DNA of 64,000 bases, from NCBI RefSeq assembly GCF_900496995.4, contig NC_044011.1, positions 11,998,041 to 12,062,040 of the forward strand, given 5' to 3'. The position numbers and the translations under genes are program-made. The stretch is from Aquila chrysaetos chrysaetos. Taxonomy: Eukaryota > Chordata > Aves > Accipitriformes > Accipitridae. Positions within the stretch are counted from its first letter, which is position 1. Every line of letters begins with the position of its first letter. Under the pieces are notes generated by a model. The model saw only the letters and a list, made by a program, of their open reading frames with translations. It made no database searches and was not told the DNA's origin. Shown here piece by piece: positions 12,486 to 26,739 of the stretch.

Positions 12486-14931
12486 GCTTCTACTTCATTA
12501 TTGATTTTATCTATATTCTACATTTTCTTGTCTCTGTATTAAAACTGAAATGCATATTTCCACTTTTTCCTCTTCTTGCATGCTTAAAATCATCTTTTCT
12601 ATTATTAGGTTTTTCACATCAAAGAAAAGACATTTCATTTAAACTTACAAACCATGGTGTCTATTGAACCAATAAAGAGGAAATTCTTATTTCTTAAACT
12701 TGGCAATGTCTGTGACATTTGACTCCATTTATATCATAGTTCACAAGAAGACATACATTAAACTTCTGAACAACAGCAGGGATTATGTACCTGACTCCCT
12801 GAAATTAAATTTCCCAAACTACAAGCATTAACGGAGGGAACAAGAGATTTTCAGTTCAGCCTCTTAATATGTTCCCTGGGAAGACAAATGCAGTTCATTT
12901 CTTTGTTTTTTGTTTTTTTCTTGCAGAGAGAAAATTATATATGAGAAAATACAGCAGCAATTTGATAATCTCTATTTACTCTTGGGAAATAAAATACTTA
13001 TGTTTCTGAGACAAACTTCAAAGAAACTAGAGCTACATTCAAGTTGCCTTTCTAATAAATCATTTTTTATCCTTTAAATAGGATTCTCCATATTTTTATA
13101 TGAAGGAGCTTTTTGAAAATTATCTTGTAAATATCTAGAGCATTTAAGCACGAAAACTTGCATTTATATCTCTTAGCATTTATATAAGAATTATTGAAGA
13201 TAGAGGTAGAAGTCATAACAATAGCTTCAGCTTGCTACTGTTTTAAATGAAGTACCTTTTACGCTTTTCCCATTTCATTTGAGTTGAAACAATTATGCAG
13301 TTGTTTATTTCAGATTTTTCTGACTTACAGGTTACCTGTTGCAGAAATACAGTATACACTGAGCAAGCAAACACCAAACCAGCTGGTGGTAATAAACTAT
13401 CTGATGCTGTCACCTTTCACATTTGGGGACAGAAAATTCCCTTGTTTTGAGGCTTTTTTTCCTGTAAGAGTCAGCTGCAGGCTCGCTGGGCTAACCTGCC
13501 TTAGGAGTTGTGCCTGCAAAAAACAACGGGAAGGGTAGGCAGAGTGGGGCTACACTGCAAACACAAGTCCCTAGTTCAACGGTTTCACCCGTTGTAAATT
13601 ATGGAGTTCTCTTAGTGAAGTTCTTCCGATAACAACCAAATATCTGAATTCGCTCCCTCCTGGTAAATTAAATAGCAATAAGGTTGAGTACACAATCTCT
13701 GCTCTTGAAAAAGAGCTTCTGCTACCTTTAGGTAAACTATATTAAGAAATGCCAGTGATTACAGGGCACCTAATAAATGCATGTAAAAGCTAAGAAGAAA
13801 TAAATATCTGCGAGACAACTGGAACACCATCTTTGGTGAAAGAGCGATGCTGCCCCTTCCCCGTCATCCCGGCTGTGAGCTAAATTGCCCGGGATTTCAC
13901 AATCTCAGTCAATTTTGTTCACAGCCGGCAACACCGGCAAATTGCTTTCCAATAGAGACAGAACTTTACTCCCTTGCTGACTGCCTGAATGTTAAAGAGT
14001 AAAGAGGCAGGAAAAATGGCTGAAGACCTCCAGAAGAAATACAGACAAGGGACAGGGAGGCAGAGTAGAACAGAAAGAGAAATTAGAAGCAACAATAGTT
14101 TTTGCTCCCTAACAGTGATACCCCACATAAAATTTGTATTTACTAGACTATCAACATTTGTCTGTTATATCCCACAGAGAAAAACAGAACAAATAAGTAT
14201 GTTTAGTCCTCAAGGTTTTTTCATGGAAGGCTCCCAGTCTTCCTCTGGTTTTTGCTCCCAGAATGACACAGAACTGCAAGTTTTTCTTAAGAAGAAGGGA
14301 AATCATTTGGTGCAGTGACACACCTATGAAAAGATCCATTTTAAAGAGCAACAGTGGTTTTAAGCAAATACTCCCCATTACCAGCCGGCTGATGAAAGCT
14401 GTTCATCTTGCCAGCAACAGCCAGTCTCTTCTTGCTGCCATTTTATTAACGAAACACTCATTCCTGAACAACCACCCCTCTAAATAAATAATTGTCAATC
14501 AAACGCCTTTTCCAAATGCCACATATGAATGGCAGAATGGTAAAGAAAAATTCAGGAGAAAGCCCAGATAAAACTCACAAGACTATCCAGACAGCACGCA
14601 AAGCTCCCTTTTAGCTTGTTGAGTCCTGTTGCCCGCTCCTTGTTTAGAAATTACTTGCTTAAATTACTAGGTCTTTTTTGCTGAACCTTCATTTCAGGTT
14701 TTCTTCTAAAGCACCTTGCAAGCCACAAGCTCCTGGTATGTGAACAAAAGCCAGAAGCAGCAGCCAGTCTTTGCAGCTTTCTCTCCCTCTGCTGTCTCAC
14801 AACACTCAGTCCAACTCAGCTACGCACGTCCTACCAGGTTTTTAAAATTATTTTCAAGAATTTTTTAAATTTGCCAGATTCACTGAGCTGACTAGAAGCA
14901 CACTGAGCCATGCTCAATGTACTTCATGTGT

Positions 14932-14953
14932 ATAATTTATACATATAAATTAT
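14932..14953. repeat. AT-rich palindrome, 10-bp arms, 2-bp spacer
   Basis: ATAATTTATA and TATAAATTAT flank CA; the arms are perfect complements. The composition is so AT-rich that chance is plausible. Confidence 0.9.
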
Positions 14954-17900
14954 CTGGTTTCCAGAGGAATGACACATCTACTAAGTGCTGCCCTGCAGAG
15001 TTTTGTGCCAGTGTGGTGTTACAAGCACCAGGACTCTTGCTGTGGTCCCATTCCTCTTCCTGCTGCCACGCACACGCTGACGGTCCAGCAGCGGCACCGC
15101 GCAGACCCCATAGAGCTCAGCCCAGCCCCACGACAGATGAAATTATATTAACTCCTGCGATGGAAGTCCATTAAGAGCTTTGTTGCTGCAAAAGCTCTCT
15201 TTTTTCCTAGGGGCCATTACTGTTCAGGACTTTTAGCAGTACTATCAGGAAGCTATTGCATATCCATACTACTGCCCTAGCCGTCAAAGTTTAGGGAAGC
15301 CAACTGGTTCTTCCTCAGCTGAGCCACAGAGCAGTTTGAAGGGCCTTGACGTTACATCCGAGTATGATTCAGACTGTGATTAGGGGAAAAAAAAACCCAC
15401 TTTTCCAAATGTGTAACATCCAAAAGATATCCTTTTTCTTTGCAGGGATAAGGAACAGAAAGAACTTCACAACCCTGCTTTCCTTCATGAGGAGTACAAC
15501 AAAGGCAAACAAGACGTAGTGAAAGTGCCATGGAAGACATTTCTTTCTAGTACAGGTGAGTGCTAGGCATTACTCTGGGGGATTCGGTAACTTCTGAACT
15601 GTGAAAATATTCTGTTTCATTAGAAATAGTTTGGTTTTCATCAAAAGTGAAATCCACATATCAATGTGATTTGCCCTTACTGGCTATCAAGAATTATTCT
15701 AATTGCTCTATAACCTAAGGCAATGTAAAATTCCACATTAGATCACTTAAACTGTTATGCTGTTTAGACTATATATATAAATGGTTAAAAAATATTAATT
15801 TATCAATAATGCTGACAACATACCTTGTGGCTTTATAGAAAGAGGAGAAAACACTCAGAAAAGCTGGTGAATATTAATGCCTGCCATTTGAAAAATCACT
15901 GACATAAAAATATTAATAGTTCACAAGTTTGCTAGTTTTCAGTCCCATTTGCTGCCCAAACCATCCTCTCCCCCAATTTTATCATATTTACAGAGATAAT
16001 ATACCATTCATCAGCCATTACTTCAACAGTGTCATCCCCACATAGACAGTATTTTGTGTCTCTCAGCCGCTACAGTATGCAACAAACCCAGCAGCATGCT
16101 GGCTAGTAGCCATTCATCAGATTTAACAGACCAGTCACTGTAGGTAGAAGTAATTCTGGGAGTTCAAACACTGATGATAGCCATGCAAAAATCTTTAACC
16201 TAAAAGCTTTGTGATTTTTTTCTTCTGGCAAAATTTACATCACCCATTCTAATGCCAGATTTTGCTTGTTACTATGGCACTCACAAGAAATGCAATTAGA
16301 AATGAGTAGCTGACGTCCAGGAGTTCCCATTTCAAGCCCCTTTTGAGGTGGTAGGTCACGGCGAGGAAACTGGAGCTGTGCTGACAACAGCTATTTGCTA
16401 ATACTCAGAAAACCAAAATGACTGAAAAGTGAGTTCCCGTGATCCAGCTCATCCACAGCATTACACGAGTACCACGGTTTGTGACTGCACTGCTGGCACA
16501 TCCTGACTGTATTTCTGTTCACACTTCATGGGACTGGGATTTGTAGCTAACTCTCCGATAGCCTGGCTTAGGTTATCCCAGCCAGGTGCCATGCTGCCCA
16601 TGCGAAATCACAAAACTTAGAAAATTAGAATCAGTTTTCAAGTTTTTAAGCCATTTTTAGGGAGGGCACAGTGTGGGGAGTTCATGAAAGGAGAAACTTT
16701 TTGTTTGGATGGGCAACAAACGTGGAAGAAAAATGCATTTGTTACTCAATACAGACATACATCCAAAGGAAATAAATGTAAACAAATAAGGGCTTTAAAA
16801 CCTGATAAAATTCTGACCTCATAATTTGTTTGTCTTCTCACTCTTGCTCTTACTTCCTCACACTCCCTCTTAATTTTCAAGAACTTAAATAAAAAATTGC
16901 TTACAACTCACTTCTTATGGGGATTTGAAACCCATTTTCTTCACAGCAGAGACTAGCAAAAGCATTTCACAGGTCCAGTTGAGGTTGATATAGAAAAATA
17001 AATGAAGATACACAAGGGGCAAAACAAAGAATTAATCTTTAAATCATTCTATAAAAGATTATTCCCATTGGTAAGTGAACAATGGTTCTAACTTAGACTA
17101 GTTTAAGACTACAGCTTAGTATAATAAAACAATATTCAAACGAGTGGTCAAATGTCCTAGTTTATGGGATAAACATATCACAAAATGTGGCTTAGAATAT
17201 TTTCATTATTTAATGTATAAAATGGTCAGATAACTTTACAGTTAGAGCCCCAAGTACTGAAATCAAAGGCCAAACTCCTATTAAGTATTTTTAATCAGGA
17301 TTTTTTACTAGAATACAATCGAAGACTTTTGTTTCAGAGCTCATTATTTTGTATTCTTTTCTCTAATACCACAAGTATTCATTCTTTAGGCACAGGGGAC
17401 AGCTAGCTTTCAGCTTTTAATGTTAATTATGGTAATCTCTGTAGACATCATCACCTCTTCTCTTAATTCATAACATAGGCATAAAGTATCAGTTCGGCTT
17501 TCTACCACAGTAGCATAGTTCACTGCACTCTAGGGGGTTTTTGTGACAGATTCCTCTTTAAAGCTTTTTTTATAATTCAGTAATAAAAAAATTACTTCAG
17601 AATTACACTCAAAACAGAAATGTATTTTATTTTGCAAATGAACTAAAACCAATTAAGTCAAAAGAGAACTTAAAGAGTAAAAATAAATAAAAGCGCTCTC
17701 TCTTGCATTTTTTTCCAGTTGCATAATTCAAAGGTAATTCTGACTTCCTACTGAACCGAGATGGACATTATTCATTAATACAGGCTAGGGATGGGATACA
17801 AGATCAAGATGAAGACACCTAGCCCTGGTTATCTACAAACGGGTGTCTTCAGGCACAGCAATGCTCAATGCGTTGCCTAAGGACAGCTTCCCACTGACAT

Positions 17901-20633
17901 CTGAGACATCCTGTAGCATCTGGAACATCTGGATGGGGCTCACAGATATGGCCAAGGAGCTGTAAGAAACCACGCTCCTGTAGTGCGGCAGCTGGAGGCC
18001 AGGCAGGAAACTCTAGAGCATCTCCAATGACACTAGACATCAACATTCAAGCAACCAGACAGGATGTTTAATGTCTCATTACAAATCAATAGAGATCTCA
18101 GCAGCAGCGTCAGTGGAGTTTAGAGACCAATTCAATTCTTCAGTTCACTCTAAAGTAGACATCTAGTCACCAGTGAGTTGAATTGCTCTTTATAGACATA
18201 CGAATCTAGTGGTCTTAATCTCAAGCTGAGTCCTACCGCAGATGTCTTTAAGTATATCTTTACATTCATCAATCCCAGCGGTGTTCTAACATTCAAATAG
18301 CAATTACTGTGCCTCGTATGACCCAAACAAGTAAACAGAAGTTACATTATTTCCCTTCTCCAGTGATCCTCACGCAAAAATGTATTCAACCAGCTTCTTG
18401 TCTTGCACCCCAATTAAAGATGCATATCAATCAAGTAAATACTTATTTTCTTCACAGGACAATTACTACAGACAAAAGGAAACTCAGTGCTCAGCAGCAG
18501 AATACTGCTTTAGTGCCTCCAGAAGGTAAACAAGAAGCATCTGGATTTTGTCCTGGATCATTACTCATCCACTCACCTACCTACATTAATATTTTAGTAC
18601 AAATCGGGAGCACATATTTTATGTGACTCTCCTGATCATTCCCGCTTAACACTTACCTTAGGTTATAACCTACATTACTACAGCAGTGTTGAAGGAAACT
18701 GTCTTGCCAACAAGCTACAAAGCATTTGTAAAGACTACAGCATAAATTAAGTTTAATTTGCAACCATCAAGAAACAAATGAACAAAAATAGTATTTCCAA
18801 GCACAAGGGTTTCTTTTCTTTTGATTTATTCTGTCTTACAGAAAACATTAGGGACATAAACACTGATGATAACAACACGTTCATCAACTTCACAATTTCT
18901 TGGATTATATCCAGTTACAGGAACATCCCACTTGCTCCACAAACATGGAATATTAATATTTAATGGCCTTAATATTTGAGTGCAAAAAAGCTACTATAAA
19001 AACTGTACCTCAAAAAATTGTTGTCAGGACCCATGGCTACTCTCATGTAGTGACTCCCCCAATACATTCTTTTACATTTTAAACTGACTGGGCATTTTCC
19101 TGTAAAATGTTTAGCAGCCGTAACAATACTTCAGTCACAGATTAGCTGTCGTTACCTGAGGAATTCACTTACAGAATCCAGTTTAGCTGCCTTTTACATG
19201 TAAAGCTTTGCAAAAGCATGCAAAGTATGGAAAAGATATTTTTCTTCATCAGATTTAGGAGATATGACCCACAAAAAGCACACACAATGAATAAAATTAC
19301 AGTTATGAAGACAGTAAATTTGAAGTGAGTATTAGTAAAAATTAGACACCATAGATGGCATCAAAGTAAATGTCCTAAAATGAAGAGGTGGTGGTCATAC
19401 ATCATATTCGAATGAGTAGGCAAAAACTATGGGAACTCACTACTTGGCAGGGGTGGATTTGGGAACCTAAAATTAGTCTGAAAATAGAAAACTGTAACTA
19501 GATGGCTTTTCCTCTTGGTGATACTCATTCCCGTAGCACCTAATACTGCCATCAAGCATCATTGTCTCCAACATACTACTTAAGGATTTTGTAATTTCAG
19601 GTGTCACTCCCTGTCTTGCTCTTATGCAATGCCTTTCTTCTGAGAATTGCAGAGGGGTTTATGTAAATAAGGCATATTATAGCTGTGAATTAGGAAGTTC
19701 CACCTTTCACAGACGGAACTGAAACAGAGCTAACACGCCCCAGATTTACAAATTTTCTGAAGTAATCTTCTCCCAGAAAAATTACAATAACTCTAATTTG
19801 CTTTGGAAAATTACTGGGTCCCAAGTGTCCTAACTCTTCTGCAATTTGAAGGCATCTTATTGCAGTAATATCTAACACAAAAGAGAAAGCGACTGTTATT
19901 TTTTCCTGAATCAGATTTCAGTGATATGTGTCATTACACGTCCAAAACAAGCTTACACTAACACCTCAGAGGTATCAGTCATGACTCTGTAGCTGCGAGT
20001 TCACACTCAAAAAAAAAATTAATTCAAATCCTGCTATGCTTAAAAAACACATCACATACTCTCCAACCTGAATGACCAACACAATGTGAGTTCTCTAAAT
20101 ATGAGTTTAAACATAAATTCACTGATTTATGAGCAAACACATCTATACTGAATAAGAAAAATCTGATTCCTCAGAGCATTGCCATCAGCCTCAGTATTAT
20201 TCAGACAGATTTCTGGCAGCAGCAGGAAGCAGGCTCTTCTCACCCTCCTGCAGCCCCTTTAAAGTTGAGGCACATGTTTTATGAAGAAGCAAGGTGGTAA
20301 CGAAGCTCAGAGCAACTGTTTCTAATTGTTGTGATTAAACAGAGGACAAGTAAAATCAGTCCCAGGGCTCACATGGGAGGCCATTTTGACAGAGATAAAC
20401 ATAGAGAAGGGGCTCATGTCAGAAGTTTTCATTGATAAATCACTTCTTTCCAGCCTCTGCCATTCTGTAAAGAACCTACGGCTGGTGGCGGGACTTGGAA
20501 TTTGTGCTCATAAAGCTCCCTGCAGTAGTGCTGCCTCCGTTACAGTGTGCAAAAAAGTAACCTTAGCTGGATAACTATGATCCTACCATACACTGAGCTT
20601 TTAACCGTACAGGCAGAGGGACTGGCTCTTTGC

Positions 20634-20680
20634 TTCTGTTTTTTTGTTGTTGGTTTTGGTTTTTTTTTTCTTTTTGGTGA
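20634..20680. repeat. T-rich low-complexity tract
   Basis: A run of T interrupted by G (TTTTTTTGTTGTTGG then GGTTTTTTTTTTC). Simple sequence with no coding value. Confidence 0.9.
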
Positions 20681-22560
20681 TATTAATCTCCCTAGTACTC
20701 TTCTGAATCAATAAATCAATTACAAAATAAAGGCATTTTCATCAGCTCACTTCAGCTGCTCTGCCAAAAACCAAAAAATCTTAATCAGCCAGTATTTTGG
20801 GGCTGCTTTGTTACAACCAGCAGAACGGTGAATCCACTCCCAACTGTTAATAATTAAAAAGTCATTTAAGGCTGCATATCTTCAAAGTATTAAAAATAAT
20901 TATGCGACAGGACTGTTATGGGGTACGCTCACTTAATATAGCTCAAAGAAATGAGATAAGAATTACTGAAGATGTACATATAAGGTTGCCTTGCAATGAA
21001 GGTATGTGTGTGTGAGAGGGCAACAGAAGAGGAGATCGTCATCTGGAAAAGACTACACAACTCAGAAAATTTTCTTCAAATATTCTTTAGGGGAATCTGC
21101 AGCTTTTTACCTAATCTTGGAAACACATAGTCACGCAGATAAGGCATCATTAAATGGATCGCTGCTGCCTCTGGAAAGGAAGATAAGTTAGCCTTTGGTA
21201 CTTAGATATTCGCTTTCTGACAGCTGTTCTTCTTTCTCACAAACTTCCTCTGCCAAGCAAAGATTATTTGGGATTGACAAGTCTGTGCTTTGGAATAAAC
21301 AAGATCTTTCCTCTGATAGGATGCGGGATACAGATGCTTAAGATACAGATAACAGTATAGTCTGTCAGGCATATTATACAGCTTGAGGGGGTCTCAGGAA
21401 AAAGGTACCAAGCCACACAAATGCGTACATATGCCTAACAGCGTTTACGAATCCGTGCTATTCCAAAAGATAGCAAGAGAAGGAAATCTTCACCTCATAC
21501 ACTGCAACTCTGACAAGAAAAAGACAATTCTGCTTCCTCCCCTGTGGGAGGGTGGAGACAGAAGAGTAGAAAGAGGAGGCAAGACGGTGAGGTTGGCGTC
21601 GCTGAAACGGTAGTCTGGAGAAATTCACACAAAGCAATGCTAAGACCTAATGAAAGTACGAGGTGGCTTAATTTCTTCAAAAAATACATATCCCTTTGGG
21701 ATCACTAACTGCTCCATAACCAACACCAGCTGCACGTGACATATCAGGGCTGCCAGCATTCATGCAACCATTATCAATCAACACACTTGCTGCCACATCC
21801 ATGACTGGAGATGTGGAAAAAAGTTACAAATGGTCCCAAATTCCTCAGTGCCACTGTGTTAACCACCAGTGCTAAGGCTGCTGCTCTAAATACAGCCTGT
21901 GCTTTATCCGCAGCCCTAAAGGGTGGATACCCTTCTCCTCTTTAAGCTTCATTGTCTCCTAATTCAGGCCAGGATGCTTCACTGGTGAGGCACTGGACTC
22001 AAGTGAACACCATGGAAGTACGAACATTTTAAGACTTGTCTAAGTTTTAGTATTTTTTTTTAAATGCATTCACAGAAGCAGAAGTCATCTATAACAGCTG
22101 TCACTAATTGCAGTTGCTGCTGCACGTGAGCAATAACGTGACACCCTAAAGTTCTGGTGCTGGAATATATTCTTTTTGTTTCCCAGGACATGTTTTTCAG
22201 CAAAATAATCCCAAACCAAACACATTACATACTACATGCATATTTACATGTGTATGTGGACAAGCATTTGAAAAGGACAGTTCCTCATGAATGTATCCAT
22301 AAATTACCACTAGTCATTTTCAGATATGATGCAGCTTAACAGACCTGTACAGGCTGCAGGTATCCTTGAACTCCGAATCTCTCCTTTTCATTGCCAAAAG
22401 CGACATTTAATTGCAAAGAGGCACTGAATCTTTGTTAAACTTTACTGTTATATACATACTACCATTCACCACTTCAAATTCAAAGTTTGCTGACATTACG
22501 TCAGTACAGATTTTCCGTTTGAATACTTGACACCAGCCAAGCCCTGCACTTTTCTTTTAC

Positions 22561-22735
22561 CTGGAGTAATGGATAGCTTGATGTCCTGCAATATTAAAAT
22601 AGAAGTCAGTTGTATGTTTCATCTCATCAGTATGTCCAGAGACTTCAATCCAGTGTGCTATTGGGAGGCAGTAAACTCCATCTACTACGTTGCTCTGGTT
22701 GTAAACACAACTTCGATCATGATGGGGCCCATTAC
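22561..22735 (-). CDS. EPM2A: EPM2A (laforin) exon 2, end of CBM20 and linker to the phosphatase domain
   Basis: This exon is 175 nt, with acceptor TTCTGTTCTAG (AG at 22737-22736) and donor CAG followed by GTAAAAG. It opens in phase 1, completing Gly89, then reads NGPHHDR...[14 protein letters not shown]...[19 protein letters not shown], nearly identical to human laforin. Asp95 in PHHDR corresponds to human D107, a glycan-binding residue. It ends in phase 2 within the Arg codon of HYSR. The next residues in the family (ILPNIWLG...) start exon 3, which is not in the window. The catalytic Cys-X5-Arg motif lies in exon 4 and is therefore also absent. Open frame upstream of the acceptor is intronic. 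Confidence 0.97.
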
Positions 22736-24609
22736 CTAGAACAGAAGAAAGGACAATTGCAGGCTGAACATCTGGAAAATCATTTGAAAGATTTGCAGGA
22801 GACGTGAACTGAGTATTTAAGGCCAGGAGTGGTGTTTGCTGCCTGTTCAAACTGCATTTCTCATAACACATTATTAACACCTGAAATAGTTGTAACAGAA
22901 GCACTGCCACAAAGCAAATGTTCAGCATTAAAATAATTTTTTGCAAATTATTGCAAAAAAACCATTAAAGCTGTATAACACTCCCAAATCATCAACCGTG
23001 GCACTTAAAATTTCAAGAATAACTAAGTTCTCATTTGGCGTCTGATAATATGTGACCTCGGCATCCGACGTTTCTGCTGTGTGACCTCCCTCTGGGGGGT
23101 CCGGCTTGCTGCAGCCCAAGGTGTAGCTCTGACACAGCACAGCAGCGTCACCTTGCCTCAGGCTTACTTCTAACGAAATTGCTGAGCTACAAGACAGACC
23201 TTGGAGAAAGCACAGAGTACAGCCATGCAAGAGCAGAAAGGTAAAACCTAAAACCGCAAACAAAGGTAGGACTGATGACACTGGATTTGTTACCACCTTA
23301 AGGATTCAAGAGGAAAAAACACCAACGTGGAAAGGCATCAAATCCCGAAGAAGAAAAGCAAGCAGGTTGCAGACAACCTGGCAGCAAGGAAGACGTGTTT
23401 CAGGGAGAAGCGACCGGGGGTCCTCCTCCACCTCACTCACAGCCGCCTGGCCAGCTAAGACTCTTCAGGTGTCCTGCGTGGGACAGGACGCACACCGGCG
23501 CCTAGCCTAGGAGCTCATTAAATCCTGTCTTTTACGTTTGCTAACCGATAAACAATCACTTTGTACTCTTCAGATGTACACGTCCTGCTTACAGAGTCTG
23601 TTCATACACAGTAAAAGTTGCCCAAAGTGACCCAGAGAGAGACGGTCACATCTGCAATGGTGAGTGATCACAATTACCTAAAACGGCCCTGTCTGAAGTG
23701 AGAATTTTTTCTTATGGTTTCCACTATCTAATATCCATTACCCCTTCTTCTTCTCTTACAGCAGTAGTGTGAGTTTTAGTACAGAAAACCAATTTTTAAT
23801 ACCATGCCAGAGTAAGCAACTTGAATTGAACCGGGTCGTGTCATCAATCAAAAGGTTATCTAGCCTCCAAAAATTCCGTACGTGTATATTCTCCGCCCTG
23901 CCCCCCCAATTTTTACATACTTATTGTAATACTAATTGCCATGTAGGAATTATTGTGCAGATTAGAAGTGACCTAGTCTGTGGCTTGCTTTTAATGTAAG
24001 CCTGTTACACTTATACAATATTAATGATGTTAGAACATTTCTGAGTAAAATTACGCCTGAAGGAATATCTTAAAATTTCACACTGCACGTAAATGCATGA
24101 CCAGCTTCCAAGCACCACATTTAGGTAAATTTGCTAGAGCAAGAGAATTTTGAGAGATGTATTAATGCAATGATTAGAGAATAAGACTAACATTTAATAG
24201 TAAAGCTCAAACAATCTCCTTATTTCCAGATGACATGCAGCACATTTTATCATAATTGTGAAATATTATTATTTACCCAAAAGAAAAACCTAGGCAGAAA
24301 ACTATTTTTCTTTCTATATTTCTGAACCATTATGCATCATACGCAATGGCAGGACATAGCTTTTGATAAGTAAGGGGAACAAGATCAGTATATAGCTCCT
24401 GAAGCTACAAATCTTACCACTACATTTTTATCTCACATTTCTAATTGTTTACACATTCATACCACTTTTTAACAATATTTGAAGACTGCAGTACACATCA
24501 ACGAATACAACAGCGTAACAAAACCTACGGAAGTTTATGACGCTTAACTGACTTCACGTATTCAGCAAAATCTTTACAACCACAAATAACACATCTCGCC
24601 TTCCCCATT

Positions 24610-24860
24610 TTACTCTCTGAGAACTGTCTGCAGCGATGCACATCCCCATGGCCCTGCCCTGCTATCACAAGGCTGTGTCCGATCCTGACCCCCACCCACC
24701 CGGGGCAGATGTCCCCTCCCAGCCTCAGCCCCGTCCCCAGGAGGTGCCCGATACGCGGGGCTGGGGCTGGGACCGCCCCGGGGCACCCAGCTGCCTGCAG
24801 CCAGCCCCACGGGGTGTCCCTGCAGCCCTCCGTCCCGGGGGAGCCCTCACTGCACCCTAG
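24610..24860. other. GC-rich islet in EPM2A intron 1
   Basis: About 250 bp of C- and G-rich sequence with several CpGs (for example GATACGCGGGGC and GACCGCCCCGGGGC) stands out from the flanking AT-rich intron. A pyrimidine-rich stretch to about 25.33 kb follows. Overlapping open frames on both strands reflect composition. It could be an intragenic regulatory island or an unrecognised GC-rich repeat. Confidence 0.6.
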
Positions 24861-25726
24861 CAGTTTTGAACCACGTTCTCAGGACCTCTGGCTCTTTTGC
24901 TGCTCCCAGCCCTAATTCTCCGTGCACGCAGGTAGGTGCCCTTGTACCCGCTCTGGCTCCCGCAAGGACTGCTCCTTCCATTGCTCACAGCTGTTCCTCC
25001 TCTCTCACCAGGGTTTCTGCATTAATTTTTGTAATCACAATCTATGATCTCTCCCTCCTGCTTAACTTCTTCTTTCCTCAAGGTGCTAGTCAGTCCACAA
25101 AGACAACAAAGCCTCAGTCTTCACCTTCATGATCTCAGTTGTACCACTACATGCTTCCTACTTTCCCATTTCCAACTGCTGCTGCTTGAGGTGCATGTAC
25201 TTCTGTCATTTGCCAGTTTTACTGTCCATCCTCCTTCTCCTCCAGCTTTCATTCTTGCTCTTTTTTTCCTTCCTTCTCTATCATCTGCCTTCTTAAGTGG
25301 CAGTAACCTCCTTACCTTGTAACCTTTTCACCTTCACTGTTATTCATTCCCTTACCTAGCCTACAACCACACAGGAAAGCAGGGCCAAGAGTAAATTGCC
25401 ACGAGGCATTTGCTTCATTTGTTCCCTCAAACAGTTTTTATCAAATCTCAGTCTGAAAAGCTTCCTTCTCTAATTGTTATTTATTGTTGTTGATTTTTCT
25501 GCACCACTCAACCTCACCTTCCCGCTGTGGTCTACAGTCAAACAGGAATCTCAAAAGGTATGTTTCTGTCTTGGCTGTAATACTCAGGTAAACAATAACA
25601 GTTTGCATTTGTGACATTTTTCACGAGAATTGCATAGCTCTTTACTACTCCATACGTTATATACTATGAATCTATGAATTAACAACCCTCTTATTGAAAT
25701 ATGATATCTGTGCAACACAGTGTATA

Positions 25727-25805
25727 TGAATATATATTCAACATATATATATTCATTTGTGCATGTATATATTCATGTATTTGTTGAATATGTATTCAAC
25801 AAATA
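25727..25805. repeat. AT-rich palindrome cluster
   Basis: A 14-bp perfect palindrome (TGAATATATATTCA, 25727-25740) lies 37 bp before a 28-bp near-perfect one: 13-bp arms TATTTGTTGAATA (25778-25790) and TATTCAACAAATA (25793-25805) around a 2-bp spacer. Copies of TATATTCA recur between them. Confidence 0.93.
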
Positions 25806-26739
25806 AAGTGGTATAATTTTAGACAGGAAGGGCAGAGTGCTACGATCTCCAAGAAATACAAATTTAGAGAACAGTATGATCACACTGAACTGTGTTCAGG
25901 CAGCTGAATTCCCTATTCCCCCTGCAAGAGTTATGAAAGAAGGCAATTACCACAAATGATCAGGATCTCACTACCCAAGTAATATCCAAATGATACACAA
26001 GTGTTTTTCACTACAGTTTGCTTCACAAGACGCATTTAACAAGTAAGTTTCAGAAGAAGAGAAAATTTTTCTATCAGGTCACATCATGCTTCTGCTAGCA
26101 CAGTTTGTCACAGGAAAACCATAATATTCTGATTGCCATAAAACAACAATGCAAGGAGACAGTTTCAGAAGTAGAGCCAGGTGACAAGTTTGGAGGAGTA
26201 ATGTAGAACTCATTGATAATTTAGAGCTGCCAGATTGAATTCTCTCAACTTTTATCTTCCAGAGTCATTTAATACAAAAATAAAAATCAGCCAATGAAAC
26301 CAGCTTTCATTCAAGGTAACTGATCATAAACCATGTTTTAAATAGAAAACAATTAGCATCACTTACGTGCTCTGTTACATATTTGCAGAATGTATACAGC
26401 TAGCAAAACGGGCACAGCTTGGGTGATGAGTAGAAATCATTTGCTGGATAACCCTCAGTCCTTCCTTTTCCACCCCTATTTTTTTTAAACTTTTCTCATG
26501 ACTTTCCTCTGTCTGAGGCAAGGTGCATCAACCTCATGGTGCTAGGTACGTCCAGGCAAAACATGCCTTAGTTTCATCTTAGCCCCTTAGCTCTGCTTAG
26601 GGAGCAGAATCCTTGCATCTCATCTGCGGCAGACTTACAGACAAGCCAGCCCAAAACTTCTCACAAGCACTGGAAGAGCTCATGCCAAGAACAAAATAGC
26701 TTTCAGAGGCAGGATAAAAATCTGACACACTAAGTGAAA

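Larger units (their letters stand above)
1..22560 (-). other. EPM2A: EPM2A intron 2 (partial, runs off the left edge)
   Basis: Everything left of exon 2 is inferred to be intron 2. I looked on the minus strand for the conserved exon 3 peptide (WLGSCPRQVEH, MNFQTEWD, WMPTPDMS) and found none, so exons 3 and 4 should be outside. Apart from the solo LTR, the CR1 fragments and the simple repeats listed separately, the segments 1368-4069, 5700-8690 and 9463-22556 show nothing I can name. Confidence 0.75.

Noticed and set aside
17849-18046. 65-codon minus-strand frame with Cys and Trp residues
   Set aside because: It resembles no known domain and sits in AT-rich intron sequence; possibly part of an old repeat that I cannot name.
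22928-23296. 122-codon minus-strand frame just upstream of EPM2A exon 2, with a hydrophobic N-terminus
   Set aside because: It considered as an alternative first exon, but it shows no laforin similarity and I could not identify a supported donor joining it in phase to exon 2.
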